NCBI GenBank assembly: GCA_927407015.1 | Contig: CAKMJT010000046.1 | Location: forward strand, 1-37,062 | Direction: 5' to 3' | DNA: 37,062 nucleotides | DNA from: an uncultured Proteiniphilum sp. | GTDB taxonomy: Bacteria > Bacteroidota > Bacteroidia > Bacteroidales > Dysgonomonadaceae | Shown: positions 1 to 7,080 of the stretch, in pieces | How positions within the stretch are numbered: the first letter of the stretch is position 1 | Layout of the letters: every line of letters starts with the position of its first letter | Translations under genes and position numbers: made by a program | The notes under the pieces: generated by a model | Seen by the model: the letters and a program-made list of their open reading frames with translations, nothing else | Database searches by the model: none | Told to the model about the DNA's origin: nothing

Positions 1-2
1 AG

Positions 3-527
3 GAGTGTGATAATCACGCTTTTCGTTCTTCGGGAAACGATTTGGTTAGTACTGTTGCTGTGTTTGGTTCAGAGGCCGGTGAGCTTCAGACTAGGTTAAG
101 TGCTTCTGTTACAAAAAAACGGGCTCTTGATACAATAAATCAGGCTCATCTTTTTTTATGGAAACAGAAAAAACTTGAAAATACTGTAAATCAATGCATG
201 CTTAACGAAAGTTTAACTGCAAGAATCTATGCACCAGTATGCTATCTTGAGACCCTGAACCAACATAGCCAAATTGACAAAAGTGTTTACACATCAAGTG
301 TTATTCCTTCTGAATGTTCCGGTGAATTGATTGATGGCTTTGGTAAGCAGGAGTGGTCTTTAATACAAAATGGTAAAGATAGTATCAAGCGGTATTTTAA
401 TGCAGAAGTGAACAGCTCTGTAATTGACAATAGTTTACATAGCAGCAGGGTAAATGAAATGATAGTTAAAATATTCGATGTTAATTCAATTAAAGTATCT
501 AGATTCATAAATTGCAAACAAGACTAA
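3..527 (+). CDS. C-terminal part of an unrecognised protein (5' end outside window)
   Basis: The frame is open from the first bases of the window to a TAA at 525-527, so this is the last ~174 residues of a longer protein; the first possible internal start is a TTG at 42. I do not recognise a family. The visible part is hydrophilic, rich in Ser, Asn and Lys, with scattered Cys and no obvious membrane segment. Base composition is more AT-rich than the genes that follow from 607, which suggests a different origin from its right-hand neighbours. No ribosome-binding site or promoter can be assessed. Confidence that it is coding is moderate and rests on the long open frame only. Confidence 0.45.
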   Translation, partial: ECDNHAFRSSGNDLVSTVAVFGSEAGELQTRLSASVTKKRALDTINQAHLFLWKQKKLENTVNQCMLNESLTARIYAPVCYLETLNQHSQIDKSVYTSSVIPSECSGELIDGFGKQEWSLIQNGKDSIKRYFNAEVNSSVIDNSLHSSRVNEMIVKIFDVNSIKVSRFINCKQD

Positions 528-606
528 AATATCCAATATGAAAATGAATTAGCTGACATTCAACAAAAAGAAGATGCAAACATATATTCAAAAGGAATCA
601 AAAAAA

Positions 607-1053
607 ATGAAAACAAAAATTTTTATCTCAGCATTGGCAGTGGTGCTCTCTGTCGGTCTGGTCAGTGCACAGAACCAGGATCAGGATAACAAGGAGAAGA
701 CAACCACCACCAGCAAAGGTCCCGCGTTTGTGGACAAGGATAACAACGGCGTTTGTGACAATTTCGAGAACGGCACACCCGGCAACCCGAATGCCAACGG
801 GAATCAACGCCTCCTCGACGGCAGCGGCAGGGGCAGAGGAATGGGCTACGGCATGAGGAACGGTCGCGGCGGCGGCAGGAACTTTGTGGATGCCGATAAG
901 AACGGCGTTTGCGACAATTTTGAAAACGGAACAGCGGGACAGGGACGCGGTCCCGGAAAAGGTACCGGCCTTCGCAACGGTAAAGGCAGAGCGGTTAATT
1001 TTGTCGATGCCGACAACAACGGCATCTGTGACCGGAGAGAGGTGAAAAAATAA
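607..1053 (+). CDS. Secreted protein with three Cys-containing EF-hand loops
   Basis: A 148-residue protein beginning MKTKIFISAL with a clear signal peptide ending near residue 21 (VSA|Q). An upstream ATG at 574 would put a charged extension before the signal peptide, so 607 is preferred. The mature protein has three near-identical blocks at residues about 41-56, 93-108 and 132-145. Each is a canonical 12-residue EF-hand loop (D-x-D-x-N-G-x-C-D-x-x-E) in which position 8, usually a hydrophobic residue, is Cys (C50, C102, C141). The linkers are Gly/Arg/Asn-rich. Calcium binding is inferred from the loop; the Cys could bind metal, form disulfides or be modified. The stop lies one base before the pqqD-like ATG, so the two genes are almost certainly co-transcribed, which links this protein to the PqqD/ATP-grasp pair. 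No enzymatic domain is visible. Confidence 0.8.
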   Translation: MKTKIFISALAVVLSVGLVSAQNQDQDNKEKTTTTSKGPAFVDKDNNGVCDNFENGTPGNPNANGNQRLLDGSGRGRGMGYGMRNGRGGGRNFVDADKNGVCDNFENGTAGQGRGPGKGTGLRNGKGRAVNFVDADNNGICDRREVKK

Positions 1054-1054
1054 T

Positions 1055-1306
1055 ATGCATATTCGGAAAAACATAGCGATCAGCGAATCAGGATTCATCT
1101 TCAACCCGCTCACCGGAGACAGCTTCAGCGTGAACGAGACCGGCCTGTTTGTTCTTCGGAAGCTGAAAGAGGAAGAAAACGACGAAACGATACTGAAAGC
1201 GTTTCAGGAAGAATTTGAGCTCGACAGTAATACCGCGGAGATAGATCTCAACGACTTCTTATCTATGCTGAAGAGTTACCAGCTCACCGTGTATGAAGAG
1301 GCGTAA
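1055..1306 (+). CDS. PqqD-family peptide chaperone-like protein
   Basis: 83 residues with the PqqD pattern: a beta-rich N-terminus (FNPLTGDSFSVNETG, about 17-31) followed by helices ending in an acidic, Leu-rich C-terminus (DLNDFLSMLKSYQL). PqqD domains bind leader peptides of ribosomally made peptides and present them to a modifying enzyme; stand-alone copies also occur next to ATP-grasp genes in Bacteroidetes. It starts one base after the EF-hand gene and its end overlaps the ATP-grasp start (1293) by 14 bases, so the three are translated as a unit. The substrate is unknown. The preceding secreted repeat protein is the only candidate in sight, and that is inference. Confidence 0.75.
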   Translation: MHIRKNIAISESGFIFNPLTGDSFSVNETGLFVLRKLKEEENDETILKAFQEEFELDSNTAEIDLNDFLSMLKSYQLTVYEEA

Positions 1307-2018
1307 AATTACCGTAGGGGTTACCGGACTGAACAACATCGACAGCCCCGGACCGGGGATTCCGGTTATCCGGGCATTGAAGGAGAGCAGCGCGTTCGAT
1401 GTACGGATCATCGGCCTCTCGTATGAAACGCTGGAGCCGGGAATCTATATGCAGGAGCTGGTGGACAAAGTGTACCAGCTGCCGTTGCCCACTGCCGGCA
1501 CATCGGTACTGAAGGAGCGGCTGCAATATATTCACGAGGCAGAAAAGCCGGATGTGATCATCCCCAATTTCGATGCAGAACTGCATAATTTTATCAGAAT
1601 CAGCCCATGGATGCAGGAGGAACTCGGTATAGCCACTTTCCTCCCCTCTCACGACGCGTTCGAGGAGCGCCAGAAATCGGAGCTAACCAAATTCGGTAAG
1701 AAATACGGGGTACAGGTACCTGCCAGCCATATGATTTCTCAGGTTCAGGAGCTGAAAAAGCTGGAGGAGGAGATAGACTACCCCATGGTGATCAAAGGCC
1801 GCTATTATGATGCCTATATCGCCTCTTCCTATGAACAGGCCTCTTCCTATTTTTATAAAATCGTCGCCAAATGGGGTTATCCGGTCATTGTCCAGGAGTT
1901 TGTCACCGGGACTGAGGTGAACGTCACCGCCCTGGGCAACGGGAAAGGCAGCTGCATAGGCGCCGTGCCGATGAGGAAACTTTATATCACCGACAAGGGC
2001 AAAGCACAACTAAAATAA
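1293..2018 (+). CDS. ATP-grasp enzyme, C-terminally truncated
   Basis: 241 residues of a carbamoyl-phosphate-synthase-like ATP-grasp protein. Visible are an N-terminal Rossmann-type pre-ATP-grasp domain (VTGLNNIDSPGPGIPVIRAL) and the first half of the ATP-binding fold (PMVIKGRYYDAYIA, then VQEFVTGTEVNVTALGNG). The protein ends at IGAVPMRKLYITDKGKA plus four residues. In family members this segment continues for roughly 100-150 more residues that carry the Glu/Asn metal ligands needed for phosphoryl transfer. Those are absent, so the product is probably inactive or needs a partner. The break lies 14 bases before the PHP-domain relic, suggesting a deletion joined two genes. It would act with the overlapping PqqD-like gene on a peptide or amino-acid substrate. 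It may be better viewed as a pseudogene. Confidence 0.75.
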   Translation: MKRRKITVGVTGLNNIDSPGPGIPVIRALKESSAFDVRIIGLSYETLEPGIYMQELVDKVYQLPLPTAGTSVLKERLQYIHEAEKPDVIIPNFDAELHNFIRISPWMQEELGIATFLPSHDAFEERQKSELTKFGKKYGVQVPASHMISQVQELKKLEEEIDYPMVIKGRYYDAYIASSYEQASSYFYKIVAKWGYPVIVQEFVTGTEVNVTALGNGKGSCIGAVPMRKLYITDKGKAQLK

Positions 2019-2031
2019 TAGATGAATTACT

Positions 2032-2245
2032 ATGAGAAATTTATTACTGATCGGACTTTTTTTAATCCCTACACCTGCTTCTGCACAGAGAAACAACGGG
2101 AAAGGGATGATCTATCTTGATAAAACCACCGTCCCGTGCTGAGGGAAAACATCATGATTTCCGCTGTGAACGGCTATGAAGTCCTGAAATGTGACTTCCA
2201 ACCCATACGGTCTTCTCCGACGGACATGTGTGTCCCAATATCCGT
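2032..2245 (+). pseudogene. Frameshifted 5' remnant of a secreted PHP-domain phosphohydrolase
   Basis: An ATG at 2032 opens a signal peptide (MRNLLLIGLFLIPTPASA|Q) that ends at a TGA at 2140-2142 after 36 residues. The neighbouring frame continues at once with NGYEVLKCDF (to 2198). After the loss of one base in a His codon at 2199-2200, a third frame gives THTVFSDGHV (2201-2230). Joined together this is the start of a PHP-domain protein, whose signature KCDFHTHTVFSDG supplies the first metal-binding histidines. Everything after about 2245 is missing and the convergent dihydroorotate dehydrogenase-like gene begins. Bacteroidetes have secreted PHP phosphodiesterases of this layout; that comparison is from memory. 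With two frameshifts and a truncation it is not functional. Confidence 0.7.
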
Positions 2246-2291
2246 AATCGCCCGACAGGCAAAAATAGTAAAAAAGATCACGATCCGCTCC

Positions 2292-3311
2292 TTACCACTC
2301 CAGATTCTCGAGAACGGTGTCGGAATGCATGAGCAAGTCGATATACTGCGCCCTCTTGTAGACGAGCAGGGTGTTGTTCCGGTTGAGTACGCTGTCGGAG
2401 AGCTTACCCCGGAACTGGCTGATGCTGCTGTACTGCTTCTTCTCCATCCATTCCGAAATCTCGCGGTTGAACACACCAATACGCTCAATGCCATGCTTAT
2501 AGACGGCACTCACCACCTGCACGCAGGAGGCGCCGGTGAGCAGAAGCTTGATGATGTCCTCACTGTTGAAGATACCACGGCTGCTGCAGACATCGGCGTT
2601 TACACGACCATAGAGCATGCCCGCATAGCGGAGCGATTTCTTGTACTCTCCCTTACGGGAGAGGTTGAAGGCCCGCCTGTGTGTCTCTTTCAGTATATCC
2701 ACATCAGGCTGGAAGAAGGCGTTGAAGAGCACCATCCCGTTCACGCCGGCATCATCGAGCCGTTTGGCGAAGTGGAGGATGTTGGTGTAGTCGGAACTCA
2801 GCTTCACACTGACGGGTATGGAGAGTTGTGCTTTCACCCCTGACACGATGTCGATCTGCTGCTGCTCAATGGTGGCGGCATCCAGATCGAACCGCGTGGG
2901 GGTCTGATACAGGTTCATCTCGATACCGTCCACGCCGGTCTCTTCGATCATTTTTGCATACCGGAACCAGCTGGATTCGTTCACGCAGTTGAGGCTGGCG
3001 ATCACAGGGATAGAAAGGCTCTCCTTCACCTTGCGAATCTTCACCAGGTAATAGTCGATATCGGAGCGCTCGATGTCGGGATGGAGGGTGACCATCTCCG
3101 CATGGATATCGTTGTACTGACTGATCTTTTCGTCGTGCTGCAGGTTCTCCATCTGTATCTGCTCCTCGAAGAGTGTTTTGTAGATCACGGCGGCGGCTCC
3201 CTGCTCTTCTGCCTTTTTCAGCATGTCGGGATGAGAGGTGAGTTCCGAGGCGCCCAGGATGACGGGGCTGCTGAGCCTGAGGCCCATGTAGGATGTTTCC
3301 AGGTTGTTCAT
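2292..3311 (-). CDS. Dihydroorotate dehydrogenase-like flavoprotein
   Basis: A 339-residue FMN-type TIM barrel. Supporting segments are the N-terminal LSSPVILGASELT, IPVIASLNCVNESSW (strand with a Cys near the active site), GVDGIEMNLYQTP, IPVSVKLSSDYTN with the FMN-binding Lys, and the C-terminal phosphate-binding strand LLLTGASCVQVVSAVY. It matches the dihydroorotate dehydrogenase-like group rather than true PyrD: the 'NCVNESSW' loop replaces the usual PyrD catalytic loop, and there is no pyrimidine gene nearby. The real substrate is unknown; an oxidoreductase role is safe. It is monocistronic here, flanked by relics on both sides. The start at 3311 fits the family's usual N-terminus. Confidence 0.85.
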   Translation of the reverse strand: MNNLETSYMGLRLSSPVILGASELTSHPDMLKKAEEQGAAAVIYKTLFEEQIQMENLQHDEKISQYNDIHAEMVTLHPDIERSDIDYYLVKIRKVKESLSIPVIASLNCVNESSWFRYAKMIEETGVDGIEMNLYQTPTRFDLDAATIEQQQIDIVSGVKAQLSIPVSVKLSSDYTNILHFAKRLDDAGVNGMVLFNAFFQPDVDILKETHRRAFNLSRKGEYKKSLRYAGMLYGRVNADVCSSRGIFNSEDIIKLLLTGASCVQVVSAVYKHGIERIGVFNREISEWMEKKQYSSISQFRGKLSDSVLNRNNTLLVYKRAQYIDLLMHSDTVLENLEW

Positions 3312-3453
3312 TTAATTGACAAATAATGTAAAACGTAAACAATGTTTCAGTTATAACAGCAGAAATGCCGGAATAGTTTATCAAAGGAAACAGTTTATAG
3401 GCTAAGTTGTCTCCCTGTCGACAAAACATTATTTTCCACGGTACCCTCCGGCA

Positions 3454-3690
3454 TTATGTCTCTTCGATCACCATCTTCACACGTGGGTTGTTGAGCCTGT
3501 TCCTCAGCCACACATCAATCTTGTTCCTGTCGGTGAGACGCAGTCCGTTGCGCGGCAAGGTGAAGATCACTAGCGGCACCATTGCCGAGCGCCTGGTGGA
3601 GTCGTTGACAGTTCTCCCGCATCATATTGGCATCGAATCCCTGGCGGATGACTATCGCAACTTCTCAGTTTTCCTCTCCATAGCTGTCAT
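3454..3690 (-). pseudogene. Frameshifted relic of an unrecognised small protein
   Basis: On the minus strand two frames join into one protein-like sequence. One, from about 3664 downward, reads EVAIVIRQGFDANMMRENCQ and continues to about 3580. The other reads PLVIFTLPRNGLRLTDRNKI and then DVWLRNRLNNPRVKMVIEET before a TAA at 3454-3456. A third short stretch from an ATG at 3690 may be the N-terminus, again out of frame. The junctions need two frame changes. The composition (hydrophobic strands alternating with charged turns) is typical of a real small domain of about 75 residues. I do not recognise the family. It lies in the same decayed stretch as the PHP relic. Confidence 0.4.
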
Positions 3691-3776
3691 TATTTTCACA
3701 AATCTATGAAAAAAACAGAATGCCGGCAAGATTGGAAATAATTCCTCAGGTGGATACCATGAAGCGCTTAAGTATG

Positions 3777-4967
3777 TCAGAGGATCCCCGTTTTTTTGAA
3801 GACGGAGGTGATCTGTTCAACAGAACGGTCGATCTGTTCAATGGTATGTGTCGCCATCAGCGAATAGCGTATCAGCGTATCGTTCGACGAAACGGCGGGC
3901 GGCACTACAGGGTTCACGAAAATACCTTCTTCGAACAGCAGTTTGGTGATCAGGAAGGTCTTGTCGTTGTCACGCACATAGAGCGGAAGGATAGGTGTGG
4001 AGGTGGGACCCAGTTCAAAACCTCTCTCCCTGAACTGGTTGATGGCATAATCGGTCAGCTCCCAGAGTCGCTTCACCCGTTCCGGCTCTGCCTTCAGGAT
4101 ATCGAGGGCGGCGGAGGCAGCTGCCGTAGCAGCCGGAGTGATGCTGGCACTGAAAATATTGGTACGTGCGTTATGGCGCAGGTAGTTGATCACCGAATAA
4201 TCGCCGGCGACGAAACCGCCGATGGAGGCAAGCGATTTGCTGAAGGTACCCATCACCAGGTCCACATCGTCCAGCACCCCGAAATGATCACAGACACCGC
4301 GGCCGCTGTATTTTTTGCCGAGGACACCCAGGCTGTGTGCCTCATCCACCATGATGCTGGCGTTGTATTTACCAGCCAGCCTCACGATCTCGGGCAGGTT
4401 GGCCAGATCACCTTCCATGCTGAAGACACCATCGACGATGATTAGCTTCACCTTCCTGGCGTCGCAGCGTTTGAGCTGCTTCTCCAGTGAAGCCATATCG
4501 TTGTGCCGAAACTTGTATTTGGTGGAGAAGGAGGTACGCAGCCCCTCGATGATGGAAGCGTGGTCTCTCTCATCCCAGATGATGTACTCATCACGTCCCG
4601 TGAGGCACCCCAACACACCCTCATTGACAGTGAAGCCGGTGGAGAAAACAATCGCTTCATCCTTGTTCATGAAGTTGGCGAGTTTCCGCTCCAGCTCCAG
4701 GTGGATATCGAGCGTTCCGTTCAGAAAACGGGAGCCTGCCATACCTGTTCCGTATTTTTGGGTGGCAGCGATGGCTGCTTCCTTTACTTTCGGGTGGTTG
4801 GTCAGACCAAGATAGGCATTCGAGCCAAACATCAACACTTTCTTTCCGTTGATGAGCACTTCTGTGTCCTGATCGCTTTCTATTGCCCTGAAATAGGGAT
4901 AGATGCCGGCAGCCTTCGCACGCTGCGGAGCATCATATTTCATCATTTTTTCACTTAAAAGACTCAT
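3777..4967 (-). CDS. spt: Serine palmitoyltransferase (alpha-oxoamine synthase)
   Basis: 396 residues, the usual length of the soluble bacterial enzyme. It is a PLP-dependent alpha-oxoamine synthase that condenses L-serine with an acyl-CoA to 3-ketosphinganine, the first step of the sphingolipids characteristic of Bacteroidetes. Visible landmarks: YLGLTNHP (about 52-59), H136 in DERDHASIIEG stacking on PLP, D208 and H211 in MVDEAHSLG, and the Schiff-base lysine K244 in GTFSKSLASIGGF. Close relatives (KBL, BioF, HemA) share the fold. The choice of Spt rests on the N-terminus (the YPYFRAIE region) and on the lineage. It is divergent from ferritin, with a -7 element at 5041-5048 leaving a leader of about 74 bases. 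Confidence 0.88.
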   Translation of the reverse strand: MSLLSEKMMKYDAPQRAKAAGIYPYFRAIESDQDTEVLINGKKVLMFGSNAYLGLTNHPKVKEAAIAATQKYGTGMAGSRFLNGTLDIHLELERKLANFMNKDEAIVFSTGFTVNEGVLGCLTGRDEYIIWDERDHASIIEGLRTSFSTKYKFRHNDMASLEKQLKRCDARKVKLIIVDGVFSMEGDLANLPEIVRLAGKYNASIMVDEAHSLGVLGKKYSGRGVCDHFGVLDDVDLVMGTFSKSLASIGGFVAGDYSVINYLRHNARTNIFSASITPAATAAASAALDILKAEPERVKRLWELTDYAINQFRERGFELGPTSTPILPLYVRDNDKTFLITKLLFEEGIFVNPVVPPAVSSNDTLIRYSLMATHTIEQIDRSVEQITSVFKKTGIL

Positions 4968-5040
4968 TTGAAGAAAATTAAAAAAATTAATTTCTACCTA
5001 AAACAGCATCAGAAGTATCTATTTCGCCGAAACCAATGTA

Positions 5041-5048
5041 CAAAGATA
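5041..5048 (-). promoter_or_regulatory. -7 promoter element of spt
   Basis: TATCTTTG on the minus strand matches the Bacteroidetes -7 consensus TAnnTTTG. It is 74 bases upstream of the spt ATG. No clear -33 TTTG partner is visible. Confidence 0.5.
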
Positions 5049-5053
5049 GCAAT

Positions 5054-5065
5054 TAATTTAAATTA
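5054..5065. promoter_or_regulatory. AT-only perfect palindrome between spt and ferritin promoters
   Basis: TAATTTAAATTA is a perfect 12-base palindrome directly upstream of the spt -7 element, in the divergent spt/ferritin region. It could be an operator, but AT-only palindromes of this size arise often by chance in AT-rich intergenic DNA. Confidence 0.2.
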
Positions 5066-5181
5066 GTGGAATGAACGTTTATTTTTTGAAATCGGGGGGA
5101 GAATTGGGATCTTTTTTTTTAAACATTTTTGGAGGGTAAGCGTTTTAACACCTAAAGACACATAAATAAACAAATACAACT

Positions 5182-5700
5182 ATGGTAAGTAAAGAATTAG
5201 AAAACGCAATCAACAAACAGATCAATGCCGAATTCTGGTCGGCTTATCTCTATCTCTCCATGTCCACATGGTTCGCACACGAAGCCCTTCCCGGTTTTGC
5301 CAACTGGTTCAAGGTTCAGTTCCAGGAAGAACAGGATCACGCTCTTAAGTTCATGAATTATCTCATCTCAAAGGGTAACAAAGTGGAGCTGAAACCGATA
5401 GAGAAGGTAGACACCACATGGAGCTCCGTGTTGAAAGCTTTTGAAGATACGCTGGAGCACGAAAAGGTGGTAACCTCACTCATAAACAACCTCGTTTCCG
5501 TGTCACGCAAGGAAAATGACTATGCTACGGAGAATATGCTGCAGTGGTTCGTGAATGAACAGGTGGAGGAAGAGGAGACAGCCCAGGCCATGATCGACAG
5601 CCTGAAACTGATAGGCAGCAACGGTTTTGGCATCTACACAATGGATAAGGAACTGGCACAGAGAAGCTATACGCCTCTTACAGCAACGACAACAGCTTAA
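5182..5700 (+). CDS. ftnA: Bacterial ferritin (iron-storage ferroxidase)
   Basis: 172 residues with a four-helix ferritin fold and every ferroxidase ligand in the positions known from E. coli FtnA: E17, E50 and H53 (EEQDH), E94, and the C-site/second-shell residues E126, Q127, E129 and E130 in NEQVEEEE. It oxidises Fe(II) and stores the mineral in a 24-subunit cytosolic cage, and it protects anaerobes on oxygen exposure. The start at 5182 is the only sensible one. A strong terminator follows at 5735-5766, so the gene is monocistronic. Its proximity to feoAB in the same window is consistent with iron handling but is not operonic. Confidence 0.95.
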   Translation: MVSKELENAINKQINAEFWSAYLYLSMSTWFAHEALPGFANWFKVQFQEEQDHALKFMNYLISKGNKVELKPIEKVDTTWSSVLKAFEDTLEHEKVVTSLINNLVSVSRKENDYATENMLQWFVNEQVEEEETAQAMIDSLKLIGSNGFGIYTMDKELAQRSYTPLTATTTA

Positions 5701-5734
5701 CAAAGATCAACTTTTTGATGTGTACACTTAAAAT

Positions 5735-5766
5735 CAGGGAAATGGTCCTATTTCCCTGGTTTTTTC
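5735..5766 (+). terminator. Rho-independent terminator of ferritin
   Basis: Perfect 9-bp stem (CAGGGAAAT / ATTTCCCTG) with a six-base loop GGTCCT, followed by a run of T to 5766. It starts 34 bases after the ferritin stop. Confidence 0.9.
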
Positions 5767-5836
5767 ATCTCAGTAAACCTTTTTCCAAAATACGACTCCA
5801 ACAGACAGGTTTTATGGTTTAAAAAAAGACTTTGAT

Positions 5837-6154
5837 ATGGATAATAAATACAAAAAGCTGATCAAGTGTGTGCTGCTCGATGCCGTGGGTATGGCCTCTG
5901 CGGCTATTCCGGTTGCAGGACCCGTGCTGGATGTCATCTGGGCACCCGTTGCCGCCTCCATCAGTTATAAAATGTTCGGCGAGAAAAAAGGAAAATATAC
6001 ATCCCTGATCACTTTTGTGGAGGAGCTGTTGCCCGTGACCGATGTGATACCCTCCTTCACCATCTTCTGGTTCCTGTTCGACCTGTTGGGTATCGGCAAA
6101 GAAAAAGAGACCTTCCGCAATGTCACAGATGCCGAATTTGTGGAGGTGAAATAA
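5837..6154 (+). CDS. Small conserved-type membrane protein of unknown function
   Basis: 105 residues. A short basic N-terminus (DNKYKKLIK) is followed by a hydrophobic, Ala/Val/Pro-rich segment (about 12-46) and a second, partly amphipathic one (about 56-86, ending in FWFLFDLLGIG). The C-terminus is acidic and charged. No catalytic motif is present and I do not recognise a named family. It ends 12 bases before the TraB/GumN lipoprotein gene, so the two probably share a transcript and may act together at the envelope. Codon use resembles the neighbouring housekeeping genes. Confidence 0.7.
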   Translation: MDNKYKKLIKCVLLDAVGMASAAIPVAGPVLDVIWAPVAASISYKMFGEKKGKYTSLITFVEELLPVTDVIPSFTIFWFLFDLLGIGKEKETFRNVTDAEFVEVK

Positions 6155-6166
6155 AGATCATACAAC

Positions 6167-7075
6167 ATGCCTAACAAAAAAACCTTCAGCGTCATGGGGG
6201 CGCTTGTCCTGTTGTTATCCTGCAGCGGTTTATCCACCGGTAACAACAACTCCCTTTTATGGAAAGTGTCCGGCAACGGACTGGAGAAACCCTCCTATCT
6301 CTTCGGGACACATCATCTGGTGCCTCTCTCCTTTCTTGACAGCCTCAGCGGCGTCCATGAAACGTTCCAAAGCACCGAACAGACTGTGGGTGAGCTGGAT
6401 ATGAGCAACATGACGGAGATGCAGATGAAGATCATGCACAAGGCGATGATGCCCGATGGTGTGACGTATGACAAGCTGCTGCCCGCGGAGGATGTGGCCC
6501 TGCTCGACAGTACGCTCACCAGCCTCCTGGGTTTCGGGCTGAATCAGTTCGGCACCCTCAGGCCGGCGTTGCTTTCCAACATGATCTCAGTCACCCTCTA
6601 CCAGAAATACTACCCATCGCTCTCCTCCGGGAAGAGTCCAGACCAGTATTTCCAGGAGGAGGCGCTGAAACGGTCACGTCCCGTGAAGGGACTGGAGACG
6701 ACAGAAGACCAGATCTACGTGTTGCTCGAACTGCAGTCGCTGGAGAGACAGGCCGAAATGCTAGCCTGCATGGTGAGACACCCGGAGATGCTGAAGGAAC
6801 AGATGGATGCGCTCCAGAAGGCTTACTACGCACAGGATATGGATGCCTTGCGGGCCCTCTATGAAAAAGAGACGCCCGGTGACCCCTGCCCTTCCACCGA
6901 AGAAGAGAAAGATGCGCTCAATAAAGACCGTAATGCCAGATGGCTGGAACTGCTGCCCGCGATCATGGCTGAGAAATCATCCTTCATCGCTGTGGGATGC
7001 CTCCACCTTCCCGGTGAAGAGGGTCTGATCGAAGGATTAAGGGAGCAGGGCTACACCGTTGAGGCGGTAAAGTAA
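6167..7075 (+). CDS. TraB/GumN-family lipoprotein
   Basis: 302 residues starting with a lipoprotein signal and lipobox (LLLSC, C19). The TraB/GumN hallmarks are present: LLWKVSGNGLEKPSYLFGTHH near the start of the mature protein, KGLETTEDQ in the middle, and the C-terminal RNARWLELLPAIM then FIAVGCLHLPGEEGLIEGL. The paired GxH motifs (GTHH and GCLHLPG) and the Glu-Thr motif are the conserved residues of the fold, which is related to Tiki-type metalloproteases. Biochemical function in bacteria is not firmly known; an envelope metal-dependent hydrolase is the reasonable inference. It is co-oriented with the small membrane protein, and its end nearly abuts the convergent rlmD gene (5 bases apart). 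Confidence 0.85.
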   Translation: MPNKKTFSVMGALVLLLSCSGLSTGNNNSLLWKVSGNGLEKPSYLFGTHHLVPLSFLDSLSGVHETFQSTEQTVGELDMSNMTEMQMKIMHKAMMPDGVTYDKLLPAEDVALLDSTLTSLLGFGLNQFGTLRPALLSNMISVTLYQKYYPSLSSGKSPDQYFQEEALKRSRPVKGLETTEDQIYVLLELQSLERQAEMLACMVRHPEMLKEQMDALQKAYYAQDMDALRALYEKETPGDPCPSTEEEKDALNKDRNARWLELLPAIMAEKSSFIAVGCLHLPGEEGLIEGLREQGYTVEAVK

Positions 7076-7080
7076 AGTTA

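Noticed and set aside
2156..2171. A 16-base word (ATTTCCGCTGTGAACG) shared with 31572-31587.
   Set aside because: The match does not extend on either side. One exact 16-mer in a 37 kb window is within what chance can produce.
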